Origin: Bog-473 sp963770645
GTDB taxonomy: Bacteria > Actinomycetota > Acidimicrobiia > Acidimicrobiales > RAAP-2
Direction: 5' to 3'
Length of the DNA: 64,000 bases
Assembly: GCA_963770645.1 (NCBI GenBank)
Contig: CAVYQL010000005.1
Span: 62,001-126,000, forward strand
Both the position numbers and the translations under genes were made by a program. Under the pieces are notes generated by a model that saw nothing but the letters and a program-made list of their open reading frames with translations, did not search any database and had not been told where the DNA came from. Below are positions 8,585 through 16,169 of this stretch, in pieces (the stretch's first letter is position 1; every line of letters starts with the position of its first letter).

Positions 8585-10188
8585 CGCGGTGGCGTGGGCC
8601 GCGCCGGTCGGGTCTCCTGGGCGGGCATCGAGTTGGTGGTGGGCGGGGTGTAGGTGAAGCCTTCGTCGAAGGTGCCGGTCAATGCGTTGAGGATGATCTG
8701 CTCGTCGACGGCCGGCTCGACGAGCGGCGCGTTGGGCAGCGTCGGGATGGTGGTGTTGGCCGCTTGCCCGAGAGCCAGGGCCTGGGTCATGTCCCCGGTC
8801 ACGCTGCGGCGCCACTCGGTGAGGTTGGGGACCGGGGCGCCGAAGAGCGTCTCGAGCAGCCGCAGTGTCGAGGTGTGGTCGAACGTGTGGTGGGACACGT
8901 AGCCGCCGCGGGCGAACGGCGAGAGGAGGAGGCACGGCACTCGGAAGCCGAGGCCCACCGGCCCGACGATGCCGCCCGCGGCGCTCGGCAACGGGTTGAC
9001 GGTGAGGTATTCGCCCTCGGTACCCGCTGGTGGCACGGGCGGGGGCATGTGGTCGAAGAAGCCGCCGTTCTCGTCGTAGTGGAGGATGAAGAGCGTCTGC
9101 GCCCAGACGTCGGGGTTCGACGTCAAGGTGTCGAGCACGGTCTGCACCAGGTTCTCCCCCCACTGCGGCGCCGTGGCCGGGTGCTCGCACTGGACGACGG
9201 GACCGTGGATCCAGCTGACCTGGGGCAAGGTGCCGGCGGTGACGTCGGCAATGAAGTCGGCCGGGAAGGCCGGCGTGAGGGCCTGGGCCTGGAGTTGCTG
9301 TCCGCGCGTCGTCGTGGGGTCGTTGTAGGCCTGGAAGTAGGGGAGCGGGTTGAACAGCGCCAGTCCGGTCGGGTCGTTGTAGACCTTCCAGCTCACTCCC
9401 GCGTCGAGCAGCTGCTCGGGCATCGTCGTCCACGTGAGCGTGTTGTAGTACTCGGGCCGGTCCGTCGTCTGCGTCACGAGGATGGGCCCCCCGCCGGTGC
9501 CGGCGGGATCGATCGAGGCCGAGAACGCCATCACCCGGTTGGGATCTGTCGGTCCGAGCACCGAGCAGTAGTAGCCGTCACAGATGGTGAAGGCGTCAGC
9601 CAGCGCGTAGTAGAACGCCAGGTCGCTGCGATCGAAGTAGCCCATGGTCACCGAGAAGTTGTCGACCCCGTCGGCGGCCAGGTGCGCCCCGACGAAGTTG
9701 TCCATGGCGCCGCTGTTCCAGGCGTCGTGCTGGGTCGTCCACTCGTGACTGATGTCGTTGGTGGTGGCGCCGTCTTCGGTGGGCGGGTTCTGGATGAGAT
9801 GGAAGGGCTCGAGGAAGCCGCTCGGGTCGACACCGACGCCCGGTTTGTAGCCGTACTGCTTCCACACCGGAGGGTTCTTGCCCGACACAGGGTTGTGTAA
9901 GACGTTGGGATCGGAGTAACCCCTGACCCCCGAGAGCCGCCCGTAGTAGTGGTCGAAGGACCGGTTCTCCTGCATGAGGATGACGACGTGTTGGATGTCG
10001 CTCAGGCTCGGCAGGGTGCCCGGCGACATGGCCGCGGCGCGTTCGATGCTCGCTCCGGCCGACCGGCTCAGGTCGGCCCCGGTTGCCCCGGCGACGCCGG
10101 CCGCGCCGATGGCGGCGAGTCCACCCTTGAGCAGGCCGCGGCGGCTGATGCGCCTCGGCCCGTCGTCGGGGCGTTGTCTGTCGCTCAT
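8581..10188 (-). CDS. Tat-exported phospholipase C/phosphoesterase, first gene of a pair
   Basis: 535 residues from ATG 10188. The Tat signal is RRISRRGLLKGGLAAIG near residues 12-28. The domain begins IQHVVILMQENRSFDHYYGR near 65-84, close to bacterial phospholipase C. It continues with LGPTDPNRVMAFSAS, FILHYDENGGFFDHMPPPV, LGFRVPCLLLSPFARGG and YVSHHTFDHTSTLRLLE. The last elements hold the metal-binding Asp/His residues. The family includes the mycobacterial PLCs, which are exported by Tat and released into or bound at the envelope. It shares the fold with its neighbour at 7124 but differs enough to be an old duplication or a separate subfamily. Its 3' end overlaps that gene by four bases, forming a two-gene operon. 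Confidence 0.9.
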   Translation of the reverse strand: MSDRQRPDDGPRRISRRGLLKGGLAAIGAAGVAGATGADLSRSAGASIERAAAMSPGTLPSLSDIQHVVILMQENRSFDHYYGRLSGVRGYSDPNVLHNPVSGKNPPVWKQYGYKPGVGVDPSGFLEPFHLIQNPPTEDGATTNDISHEWTTQHDAWNSGAMDNFVGAHLAADGVDNFSVTMGYFDRSDLAFYYALADAFTICDGYYCSVLGPTDPNRVMAFSASIDPAGTGGGPILVTQTTDRPEYYNTLTWTTMPEQLLDAGVSWKVYNDPTGLALFNPLPYFQAYNDPTTTRGQQLQAQALTPAFPADFIADVTAGTLPQVSWIHGPVVQCEHPATAPQWGENLVQTVLDTLTSNPDVWAQTLFILHYDENGGFFDHMPPPVPPAGTEGEYLTVNPLPSAAGGIVGPVGLGFRVPCLLLSPFARGGYVSHHTFDHTSTLRLLETLFGAPVPNLTEWRRSVTGDMTQALALGQAANTTIPTLPNAPLVEPAVDEQIILNALTGTFDEGFTYTPPTTNSMPAQETRPARPTPPR

Positions 10189-10241
10189 GGGTGTGTCTTC
10201 GCCTTCCGTTCTCCGCCCGACCGTGTCCCTGCCGATCGTTT

Positions 10242-10268
10242 GTTTCCCCGCCGCTACATCGGGGAAAC
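10242..10268. terminator. Perfect 9-bp inverted repeat in clpP-phospholipase gap
   Basis: GTTTCCCCG and CGGGGAAAC pair perfectly around a nine-base loop. The hairpin lies downstream of clpP and upstream of the phospholipase operon, both on the minus strand. It could end the clpP transcript or act in the leader of the phospholipase operon. There is no clear T-run. Confidence 0.4.
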
Positions 10269-10317
10269 GGCGGATGCCGATGCAACCGGCAGTGCGGGCG
10301 AAGATTTCAGTCGGCGT

Positions 10318-11046
10318 TCACGCGCGTGCCACCTGCAGTTCGGCTTCTCGCCGCGCTCCCGTCACGGGCGCGGGCGCGCACAGTCCCCGGCGCGGCGTGA
10401 TGATGTCGTCGACGATCCCGTAGTCCTGGGCCTCGCCCGCCGACATGAAGTGGTCGCGCTCGATGTCCTGGGCGACCTGCTCGACCGGCTTGCCCGTGTG
10501 GAAGGCGATGATCTCGGCCATGCGGCGCGTGAGCGAGAGCACCTCGCGCAGCTGGATCTCCATGTCCGACGGCGCGCCCCGCGTGCCCGCCGAGCCCTGG
10601 TGGATCATGATGCGCGCGTTGGGGAGCGCAAAGCGCTTTCCCGGCGCACCACCCGAGAGGATCATGGCGGCCGCGGACATCCCCATGCCGACGCAGATGG
10701 TGGACACGTCGGGCTCCACGTGTTGCATCACGTCGTAGATCGCCATGCCGGCGTAGGCGACGCCGCCGGGGGAGTTGATGTAGAGGTAGATGTCCCGCTC
10801 CGAATTCTGTGCCTCGAGGAACAGCATCTGGGAGATGATCAGGTTCGCCACCTGGTCGTCGACCTCCTGGCCCAAGAACACGATGCGCTCGCGCAGCAGC
10901 TGGGAGTAGATGTCGAAGGCCCGGTCGCCCCGGTTGCCCTCCTCGATCACGGTGGGGACGAGGACCTGGCGCAGGCGGTCCTCGTGTGGTGCGGGCCGGC
11001 TTCGGCTTGCGGGCGTCCTCGTGCTGCTCTGCTTCTGCGGGCTCAT
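10318..11046 (-). CDS. clpP: ATP-dependent Clp protease proteolytic subunit (ClpP family)
   Basis: 242 residues from ATG 11046 with GAGGAG upstream. It is a complete ClpP fold with an intact triad: Ser124 in CVGMGMSAAAMIL, His149 in RIMIHQ and Asp198 in IERDHFMSAGEAQDYGIVD. The oxyanion-loop region INSPGGVAYAGMAIYD is also intact. ClpP forms tetradecameric barrels fed by ClpX or ClpC. The segment around the nucleophile is GMGMSAAAM rather than the more common GQAASMGA, and a polar 25-residue extension precedes the core. This may therefore be an accessory ClpP rather than the housekeeping pair, which is usually two adjacent genes next to clpX. It is divergent from an XRE regulator and a dead ClpP homologue. 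Confidence 0.9.
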   Translation of the reverse strand: MSPQKQSSTRTPASRSRPAPHEDRLRQVLVPTVIEEGNRGDRAFDIYSQLLRERIVFLGQEVDDQVANLIISQMLFLEAQNSERDIYLYINSPGGVAYAGMAIYDVMQHVEPDVSTICVGMGMSAAAMILSGGAPGKRFALPNARIMIHQGSAGTRGAPSDMEIQLREVLSLTRRMAEIIAFHTGKPVEQVAQDIERDHFMSAGEAQDYGIVDDIITPRRGLCAPAPVTGARREAELQVARA

Positions 11047-11091
11047 GGGGCGACGCTCCTCTCAGGCTCGTGTGTCCAGGTGCTTTTCACG

Positions 11092-11111
11092 TTATATCAA
11101 ATATGAGATAA
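11092..11111. promoter_or_regulatory. 20-bp imperfect palindrome between clpP and the XRE gene
   Basis: TTATATCAAATATGAGATAA matches its own reverse complement at 16 of 20 positions (pattern TTAT-n-TCA-n-AT-n-TGA-n-ATAA). It is the only strongly AT-rich stretch in the region. It carries likely -10 elements in both directions (GATAAT towards the XRE gene, TATAAC towards clpP). It lies 9 bases from the XRE start and 46 from the clpP start. The obvious inference is that the adjacent HTH protein binds here and represses both promoters. Confidence 0.6.
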
Positions 11112-11120
11112 TCGTTCACC

Positions 11121-11378
11121 GTGAGCGCACGCCGTCATGCCACCGTCTTCCCCGGCTTCAAGGAGATGGCCGAGCGGCGCCATTCGGTCTCCGGTCAATT
11201 GCTGTCGCTGCGCCGCGAGCTGGGCCTGTCCCAGGCCGAGGTGGCCACGCGGATGGGAACGTCGCAGTCGGCCGTGGCCCGTTTCGAGGCCGGCGACCTC
11301 GACGTCCGTCTCTCGACGGTGCAGCGCTACACCACGGCGTTGGGGGCGCGCCTTGAATGGAGGATCGAGCATGACTGA
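11121..11378 (+). CDS. XRE-family helix-turn-helix transcriptional regulator
   Basis: 85 residues from GTG 11121. The HTH_3 domain spans residues 25-75: LLSLRRELGLSQAEVATRMG, then TSQSAVARFEAGD (recognition helix) and LSTVQRYTTALGARLEW. There is no Shine-Dalgarno sequence. GATAAT at 11107-11112 would place the transcription start at or next to the GTG, so the mRNA is probably leaderless. Its 3' end overlaps the ClpP-like gene by eight bases. The position, divergent from clpP and over a palindrome, suggests that it controls both Clp genes, perhaps in the way ClgR and PopR control clp genes in other actinobacteria. It is much shorter than those. Confidence 0.85.
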   Translation: MSARRHATVFPGFKEMAERRHSVSGQLLSLRRELGLSQAEVATRMGTSQSAVARFEAGDLDVRLSTVQRYTTALGARLEWRIEHD

Positions 11379-12060
11379 TCGTGAAGGACGGGCGGGCTCG
11401 GACGACTGGCCCTGGTTGGCGCCCCCGGGCGGGTCGTCGAACGTGGGCTTCGGGAGCCCCGAGCCGCTCTCTGATCTCTTGGCGCGGCGGCTGCTCGCGC
11501 AGCGGATCGTGCAGCTCACGGGCGCCCTCGACGGCCCGACGGCGACCCGGGTGTCGGCCGAGCTGATGACGCTCGATGCGGACGGCGACGACCCGGTCAC
11601 ACTGCGCGTCGACTGCAGCGAGGCGGACCTGGCTCCGGCAATGACGCTCATGGACATCGTGGAGTTGATGGGCGTGCCGGTGCGGGCACTGTGTCTCGGC
11701 CAGGTCGCCGGCGGTGCCATCGGGGTCGTCGCAGTGTGCAGCCACCGGGCGGCGCTGCCGAGCACGCGGTTCTCGTTGTGCGAACCCACGACGCAGCACG
11801 AGGCGCACGTGCGCAACGTGGCCCAGTGGGCCGAGCTACGAGCGAGCGAGCGCAGGCGCTTCTGCGAGCGTGTCGGTGCTGCGGCGGGCAAACCGAGCGA
11901 CATCGTCGAGGCGGATCTCGAGCGTGGCCGCTTCCTGAGCGCGGACGAGGCCGTGGCGTACGGCATCCTCGACGAAGTGTCCCGGCCCGACGCGGACATC
12001 CGGCATCTCCCGGGTGCAGGGACTGGGCAACCGCCGATGGGGTTCCGCCCGCTGCGCTGA
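11371..12060 (+). CDS. ClpP-like protein lacking all three catalytic residues (pseudoprotease)
   Basis: 229 residues from ATG 11371, overlapping the XRE gene by eight bases. The ClpP fold is recognisable: LLAQRIVQLTGALDGPTATR near residues 41-60, ALCLGQVAGGAIGVVAVCS near 106-124, RAALPSTRFSLCEPT near 126-140 and ERGRFLSADEAVAYGILDE near 195-213. At the positions of the ClpP triad it has Gly114 instead of Ser, Cys137 instead of His (SLCEP against MIHQP), and Gly instead of Asp (ERGRF against ERDRF). It therefore should not cleave peptides. It could form mixed rings with the ClpP encoded divergently, as inactive ClpR subunits do in plastids and cyanobacteria. An N-terminal extension of about 40 residues is unlike ClpP. 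The lost triad is seen directly; the role is inferred. Confidence 0.82.
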   Translation: MTDREGRAGSDDWPWLAPPGGSSNVGFGSPEPLSDLLARRLLAQRIVQLTGALDGPTATRVSAELMTLDADGDDPVTLRVDCSEADLAPAMTLMDIVELMGVPVRALCLGQVAGGAIGVVAVCSHRAALPSTRFSLCEPTTQHEAHVRNVAQWAELRASERRRFCERVGAAAGKPSDIVEADLERGRFLSADEAVAYGILDEVSRPDADIRHLPGAGTGQPPMGFRPLR

Positions 12061-12150
12061 GCGCCCCGTGCCTCGCCGGTCGCCCGGGGCCTGCCGTACC
12101 GGCCCGCCGTGCGAGGGACTCGAGGGAGCCGTCGTGCCTACGATGCGCTC

Positions 12151-12807
12151 ATGACCGGACGCGCCGCCGCACGATTTGAGACCGGGGGAGAGGACGGCCC
12201 CCGGATGGCGCCGCTCGCGGCCGGAGAGTGGGATCAGGTGCTGACCAGGGTGCTCGAGGGCTCGCCGGGCGGGAAAGCCGAGCCGATGAACATCTTCACC
12301 ACTTTGGGCCGGGCCGACCCCGAGCTCTTCCGGCGCTGGCTCGGCTTCGGCGGTGCCCTCCTCTCGGGGACCCTGCCGGGCCGCCTGCGCGAGATGGTGA
12401 TCCTGCGCACGGCGTTCCGTTTCGGCGGCGGGTACGAGTGGGCGCATCACATCGAGCTGGCGGAGGTGCAGGGCGTCACACGGGACGAGATCGCGGCCCT
12501 GGGTGCCGTCGACGGGCTCGGCCCGGTGGCGTGGGCGCCGGTGGAGTCGGCCGCGCTCCGCGCGGTGGACGAGACCGCCGACGCCGGTGAAGTCTCCGAC
12601 GCGACGTGGGAGGCGCTGGAGGACTTGTTGAGCGAGAGCGAGCTCATCGAGCTCCTCATGCTGATCGCCCACTACCAGATGCTCACGGGCGTGCTGCGCT
12701 CGCTCCGCGTCCAGCTCGAGCCGTCGGCCGTCGCCATCGCTCGAAGCGTGCCCGGTGGCCCGGATCTGCCCGACGGGCTGGACGTGCCGAACGGGCCGGC
12801 GGCTTAG
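12151..12807 (+). CDS. Carboxymuconolactone decarboxylase (AhpD-like) family protein
   Basis: 218 residues from ATG 12151 (MTGRAAARFE). The CMD fold is seen in MNIFTTLGRADPELFRRWL, TLPGRLREMVILRTAFRFGG, YEWAHHIELAEVQGVTRDEI and ELIELLMLIAHYQMLTGVL. The CxxC pair of AhpD peroxidase partners is absent: the corresponding segment reads YEWAHH, the gamma-carboxymuconolactone decarboxylase-like form common in actinobacteria. It probably acts on a hydroxy or peroxy organic substrate; the exact reaction is unknown. It is followed after 29 bases by a dehydrogenase and then a nitroreductase-like gene in the same direction, forming a likely operon. Confidence 0.83.
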   Translation: MTGRAAARFETGGEDGPRMAPLAAGEWDQVLTRVLEGSPGGKAEPMNIFTTLGRADPELFRRWLGFGGALLSGTLPGRLREMVILRTAFRFGGGYEWAHHIELAEVQGVTRDEIAALGAVDGLGPVAWAPVESAALRAVDETADAGEVSDATWEALEDLLSESELIELLMLIAHYQMLTGVLRSLRVQLEPSAVAIARSVPGGPDLPDGLDVPNGPAA

Positions 12808-12836
12808 GCGACGTCGGTGCGCGTGAAGGAGCGCCC

Positions 12837-13604
12837 ATGACGCCGCTGCTCGAGGGGCGCTGCATCACGGTCGTCGGCGCCGGCACCCAGCCATCGCGCG
12901 ACCCGGACGCGCCGGTCGGCAACGGCCGCGCCATCGCGGTGCGGGCCGCCCGCGAGGGAGCCTCTGTCGTCTGCGTGGACCGCGACGAGTTGGCGGTCGA
13001 AGAGACGTGGCGCGTGATCACCGAGGAGGGTGGCAAGGCGGCCATCGTGGTCGCCGACGTCACCACCGAGGACGGCTGCCGCATGGCGGTCTCCGAGGAG
13101 CCGGGCCTGGCGCCCGATGGACTGGTGCTCAACGTCGGCACGGGTTTCGGCATGGGTGTGGCCGGCACGTCGCCCGACGAGTGGGACCGGACCTTCGCGC
13201 TGAACCTCCGCTCGCACTTCATGCTGGTGCGCCGCGCCCTGGTCGTGCTCCCCGACAACTCGTCCATCGTCTTCATGGGGTCGGTCGCCGGCATCCGGCC
13301 CGGGAGCCGCATCCCGGCCTACGACGCATCGAAGGCCGGCCTCATCGGGCTGAACCGCCACGTCGCCGTCGAGGGCGCCCGCCGGGGCATCCGGGCCAAC
13401 GTGCTCGCGCCCGGCCTCATCGACACGCCACTCGGCCGCGCCGCGTCGGCCGGCCGTCCCTCGCGCACCCGCACGCCGGTCCCGCTCGGGCGCCAGGGGA
13501 CGGCCTGGGAGGTCGCGGCGGCGGCGGTGTTCCTGCTCTCCGACGAGGCGAGCTACATCACCGGGCAGGTCCTCGCCGTGGACGGGGGGCTGACGCTGGT
13601 ATGA
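12837..13604 (+). CDS. Short-chain dehydrogenase/reductase (SDR) family oxidoreductase
   Basis: 255 residues from ATG 12837 with AAGGAG six bases upstream. It has the Rossmann start VVGAG followed by an unusually long loop before GNGRAIAVRAAREGA. It also has VDRDE at the end of the second strand, VLNVGTG in place of the NAG motif, and the catalytic Ser-Tyr-Lys set (MGSVAG, PAYDASKAG). The C-terminus is SDEASYITGQVLAVDGGLTLV. The acidic residue after strand 2 suggests NAD(H) preference. The Gly-rich loop carries about ten extra residues, as in a few actinobacterial SDR groups. The stop overlaps the next start (ATGA), so the genes are translationally coupled. Confidence 0.87.
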   Translation: MTPLLEGRCITVVGAGTQPSRDPDAPVGNGRAIAVRAAREGASVVCVDRDELAVEETWRVITEEGGKAAIVVADVTTEDGCRMAVSEEPGLAPDGLVLNVGTGFGMGVAGTSPDEWDRTFALNLRSHFMLVRRALVVLPDNSSIVFMGSVAGIRPGSRIPAYDASKAGLIGLNRHVAVEGARRGIRANVLAPGLIDTPLGRAASAGRPSRTRTPVPLGRQGTAWEVAAAAVFLLSDEASYITGQVLAVDGGLTLV

Positions 13605-14044
13605 GCGCGCACTCCGCGCAGCCCCGTTCGGGACCGCATGCGAGTCAGCAGCGGCCTCGCCTTGGGCGGCGCATGGCGCGCTTCAACCGGGCCGTCACGA
13701 ACAAGGTCTCCATCCACGTGGCGGGCTGGGCGCCCGGCCTGGGCGTCGTCACCCACGTGGGCCGGCGGACCCACACGGTGTACCGCACGCCGGTCAACGT
13801 CTTCCGCACCAAGGACGGGTTTCGTTTCGCTCTCACCTACGGCCGGGACGCGGAGTGGGTGCGCAACGCGCTGGCCCACGGTGCGGTGCGTCTGGACACT
13901 CACCGGCGCGAGTACGAGCTGACCGAACCCGTGGTGGTGCACGACCCTCACCGCCAGCACGTCGGGGTGGTCGGACGCACCTTGCTGCGCATCATGCGGG
14001 TGTCGGAATTCTTGGACTTCAAGCGGGTGGGCGACGGCAACTAG
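13601..14044 (+). CDS. Deazaflavin (F420)-dependent nitroreductase family protein
   Basis: 147 residues from ATG 13601, overlapping the SDR stop by four bases. The split-barrel of the Ddn family is visible in MARFNRAVTNKVSIHVAGWA, VVTHVGRRTHTVYRTPVNVF, RFALTYGRDAEWVRNALAHG and the C-terminal MRVSEFLDFKR. The GR-x5-YRTPV and TYG-x3-EWVRN segments match those contacting F420 in Ddn-like proteins. The likely role is transfer of hydride from reduced F420 to a small organic or quinone-like substrate. It is the last gene of the CMD-SDR-Ddn group. Confidence 0.85.
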   Translation: MSAHSAQPRSGPHASQQRPRLGRRMARFNRAVTNKVSIHVAGWAPGLGVVTHVGRRTHTVYRTPVNVFRTKDGFRFALTYGRDAEWVRNALAHGAVRLDTHRREYELTEPVVVHDPHRQHVGVVGRTLLRIMRVSEFLDFKRVGDGN

Positions 14045-14114
14045 CTCCGGCCGGCGCGCAGGGACGCTCGCGTACGTCGCCGCTCCCTTGGCCCACCTTC
14101 ACGCCCTGCTCTGT

Positions 14115-14132
14115 CAGCCGTCCTAACGGCTG
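14115..14132. terminator. 7-bp hairpin between convergent genes
   Basis: CAGCCGT and ACGGCTG pair perfectly around a CCTA loop. The element overlaps the stop codon of the minus-strand acetyltransferase gene and follows the plus-strand nitroreductase gene. There is no strong T-run; a possible bidirectional transcript end. Confidence 0.35.
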
Positions 14133-14725
14133 CTGACTGAGGTCGTATCCAGGTGCCTGGTCCTGGTTCGCTCGTGATCTGGTGCCGCCGGCCTTGCGCC
14201 TGACGGAGGATCTTCTTCGCACAGCCCCTGTGCATTTTCTGGCATGGCGCTTTCCCCGTAGCCGTCGACCCAGCCGAGATGGCGCGCCGGATTGCCGAAC
14301 ACGATGGCGCCCGGCGACACGTCCTTGGTCACCACTGCGCCGACCGTGATCTTCGCCCCGTCTCCGACGGTGATCGGGCCGATGAGCATCGAGCCGGGGT
14401 AGATGTAGACATCACGACCGATCGTCGGGTACCCGTCCTGTTCTACCGGTAGTCCGGCCGCTCGGCCGATGGTGACCTGATGGAAGATCACCGTCCCTTC
14501 TCCCACGCGCGCGCCTTGGCCGATGCGCGTTCCATAGCCATGGATGATCCTGACGCCGGGGGCCAACTCGGCGCCCGGCTCCACCTCGACGCCGGTCAGC
14601 AGCCGCGAGATAGCAGACACGCCGTAGGCCAGGTCGGTGTGGCCCCGCCGGTAGAGCCGGTCCTCAAGCCGGTACAGGCGCATCGCGTGTCGCTCCCACG
14701 CCAAGAGCCTCTGAAAGATCGGCAT
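14123..14725 (-). CDS. Serine O-acetyltransferase-like hexapeptide-repeat transferase
   Basis: 200 residues from ATG 14725, chosen because AGGAGGGG precedes it; an upstream GTG at 14743 lacks a site. A short helical region (MPIFQRLLAWERHAMRLYRL) precedes a left-handed beta-helix: GVEVEPGAELAPGVRIIHGYG, IGQGARVGEGTVIFHQVTIG, YPTIGRDVYIYPGSMLIGP, ITVGDGAKITVGAVVTKDV and GAIVFGNPAR. The His in IIHGYG and the V-x-HQVTIG segment match the CysE/serine acetyltransferase active region. The full CysE N-terminal domain is missing, so it is the short form. It may also acetylate sugars or other acceptors. The C-terminus is a polar Arg-rich tail. Confidence 0.75.
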   Translation of the reverse strand: MPIFQRLLAWERHAMRLYRLEDRLYRRGHTDLAYGVSAISRLLTGVEVEPGAELAPGVRIIHGYGTRIGQGARVGEGTVIFHQVTIGRAAGLPVEQDGYPTIGRDVYIYPGSMLIGPITVGDGAKITVGAVVTKDVSPGAIVFGNPARHLGWVDGYGESAMPENAQGLCEEDPPSGARPAAPDHERTRTRHLDTTSVSSR

Positions 14726-15044
14726 CGACCCCTCCTGCCTCACGTGTCAGCCACCGGTCGAGAGCCAACCGCGCCGACGCTAACAGGGAGCGCAACGCCT
14801 CGCCGGGGATGTCCGCTGGACATCATCGACCCATCAGGTACGACACGTTGGAGACCTCTCTGGTTGGAGACGGATCAGGGTCTCTGGGCTTCACGGTGAG
14901 CCTCTCGGAAGATCCTGACGGGCTGAATGGGGCCCAGCGCGAATTGGCCAAAAGATGGGCTTTGTCGCCCCGTTCAGGCGTCTGTCGACGGACCCTGGAG
15001 CTCGCGGGAGACGTTTCGACTCGGTCGCCTCGTTTCCTGTCGAT
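14726..15044. other. Non-coding gap, no supported gene
   Basis: About 320 bases between the acetyltransferase start and the 3' end of the nucleoside-hydrolase gene. Open frames here have no recognisable protein features, and I see no clear RNA or terminator structure. It probably contains the acetyltransferase promoter. Confidence 0.4.
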
Positions 15045-16169
15045 TCATTTACTGTCGATCAACGAGTTGATCGTCGCATTTAGCTCTGTTTGGTTCGCGA
15101 CATGCACGTACACCTCCGGAGGATGGCCTGTACCAGCGCCCCAGGACAGTCCCCCTTGGGGGTTGATCACCGCAGCGCCACCCTGGCCGAGCTCCGTGAA
15201 GATCTCCGACGGGCCCTCGACCGCGAACAGCAGGGTCGGCCCGTCCCAGTCGCCGTCTCCGGGCGGCCCGCAGTGGAAGAGCGCCGTGTAGACGATGCGC
15301 ATCGGGTTCTTCGGAGGCACCGAGGTGCAGAGCGAGGCGCCGACCTTCGTGTAGACGCCGGTGAAGCCGTCGACCCACGCCATCGGGGTCGGCCAGCCAT
15401 GGCTCCCGACGATGTCCTTGGTGGCGGCGATGTCGATGCTCTCGTTGGTCAACGGGGGTCCCCCGGCCGGGAACAGTCCGTCTTCGATCACCAGCTGCTT
15501 CACCTTTGCCGCCACGAGGGCCCGTCCGGGCAGCGAGCTTCCTTGACCCGGACCCGACCGCAACAGCCCGTCCAGGTTCGTGTCGCCGCCGATGGCGACA
15601 ACGGTCACACTGTGGTCCGGCTGGGCCGCCAACAACCGCCGGTAGAGATGGACGGCGGGCCGCGCCTGCGAGCTGTTCCGGATCGCGTGCGGCAGCTCTT
15701 CGGCGAGGGCGTTGCTGTACCCGTGTTTCGCCGTGTTGGCGGAGCTGTCGGCGACGGCTCCGACCGGGATGTTGCTGTGGCCGTATGCAGTGTCGATGGC
15801 ATCGATGGCCGCGGCAGCCTCCGGGTTCTTCACATCCGACATGACGCCGAGGATCAGCACCTTGCCGCGTTGCTCGAGGACGTTGGCCATTCCGAGCGCC
15901 GTCGCGTCGTCCCACCAGAGCGAGAGATCGGTGTCGATGATGATGCGCTCTGGGGCGCTCCCGGGCGTCGTGGTCGTGCTTGTGATCGTGGTCGTGGTTG
16001 TCGTTGTGGCCGTGGCACCGGCGCCTGACGCAGCAGTCGCCGCAGCGAACCCGGCGAGGCCGGCGGTGCTCAGCACCATGACGAGCACGAAGACAGGAAC
16101 ACATGGAGCGGCGAAGCCTCGCCGCCGGCCGTCAGCGAGTGTCGACGGGTCCGCGGCCATGTGTCTCAT
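15045..16169 (-). CDS. Exported nucleoside hydrolase-like protein
   Basis: 374 residues from ATG 16169 (an ATG at 16160 is equally possible). Either start lies inside the 3' end of the upstream glycosyltransferase gene. The N-terminus has a signal peptide or anchor (PVFVLVMVLSTAGLAGFAAA) and a Thr-rich linker of about 20 residues. The domain opens with RIIIDTDLSLWWDDATALGM, resembling the DTD-x4-DD calcium-binding motif of inosine/uridine-preferring nucleoside hydrolases. It continues with VAIGGDTNLDGLL, NESIDIAATKDIV and ELGQGGAAVINPQG. Nucleoside hydrolases cleave the N-glycosidic bond of ribonucleosides; here the enzyme would act outside the cell, for salvage. The catalytic His is not obvious, so activity is uncertain. 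Confidence 0.75.
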   Translation of the reverse strand: MRHMAADPSTLADGRRRGFAAPCVPVFVLVMVLSTAGLAGFAAATAASGAGATATTTTTTTITSTTTTPGSAPERIIIDTDLSLWWDDATALGMANVLEQRGKVLILGVMSDVKNPEAAAAIDAIDTAYGHSNIPVGAVADSSANTAKHGYSNALAEELPHAIRNSSQARPAVHLYRRLLAAQPDHSVTVVAIGGDTNLDGLLRSGPGQGSSLPGRALVAAKVKQLVIEDGLFPAGGPPLTNESIDIAATKDIVGSHGWPTPMAWVDGFTGVYTKVGASLCTSVPPKNPMRIVYTALFHCGPPGDGDWDGPTLLFAVEGPSEIFTELGQGGAAVINPQGGLSWGAGTGHPPEVYVHVANQTELNATINSLIDSK

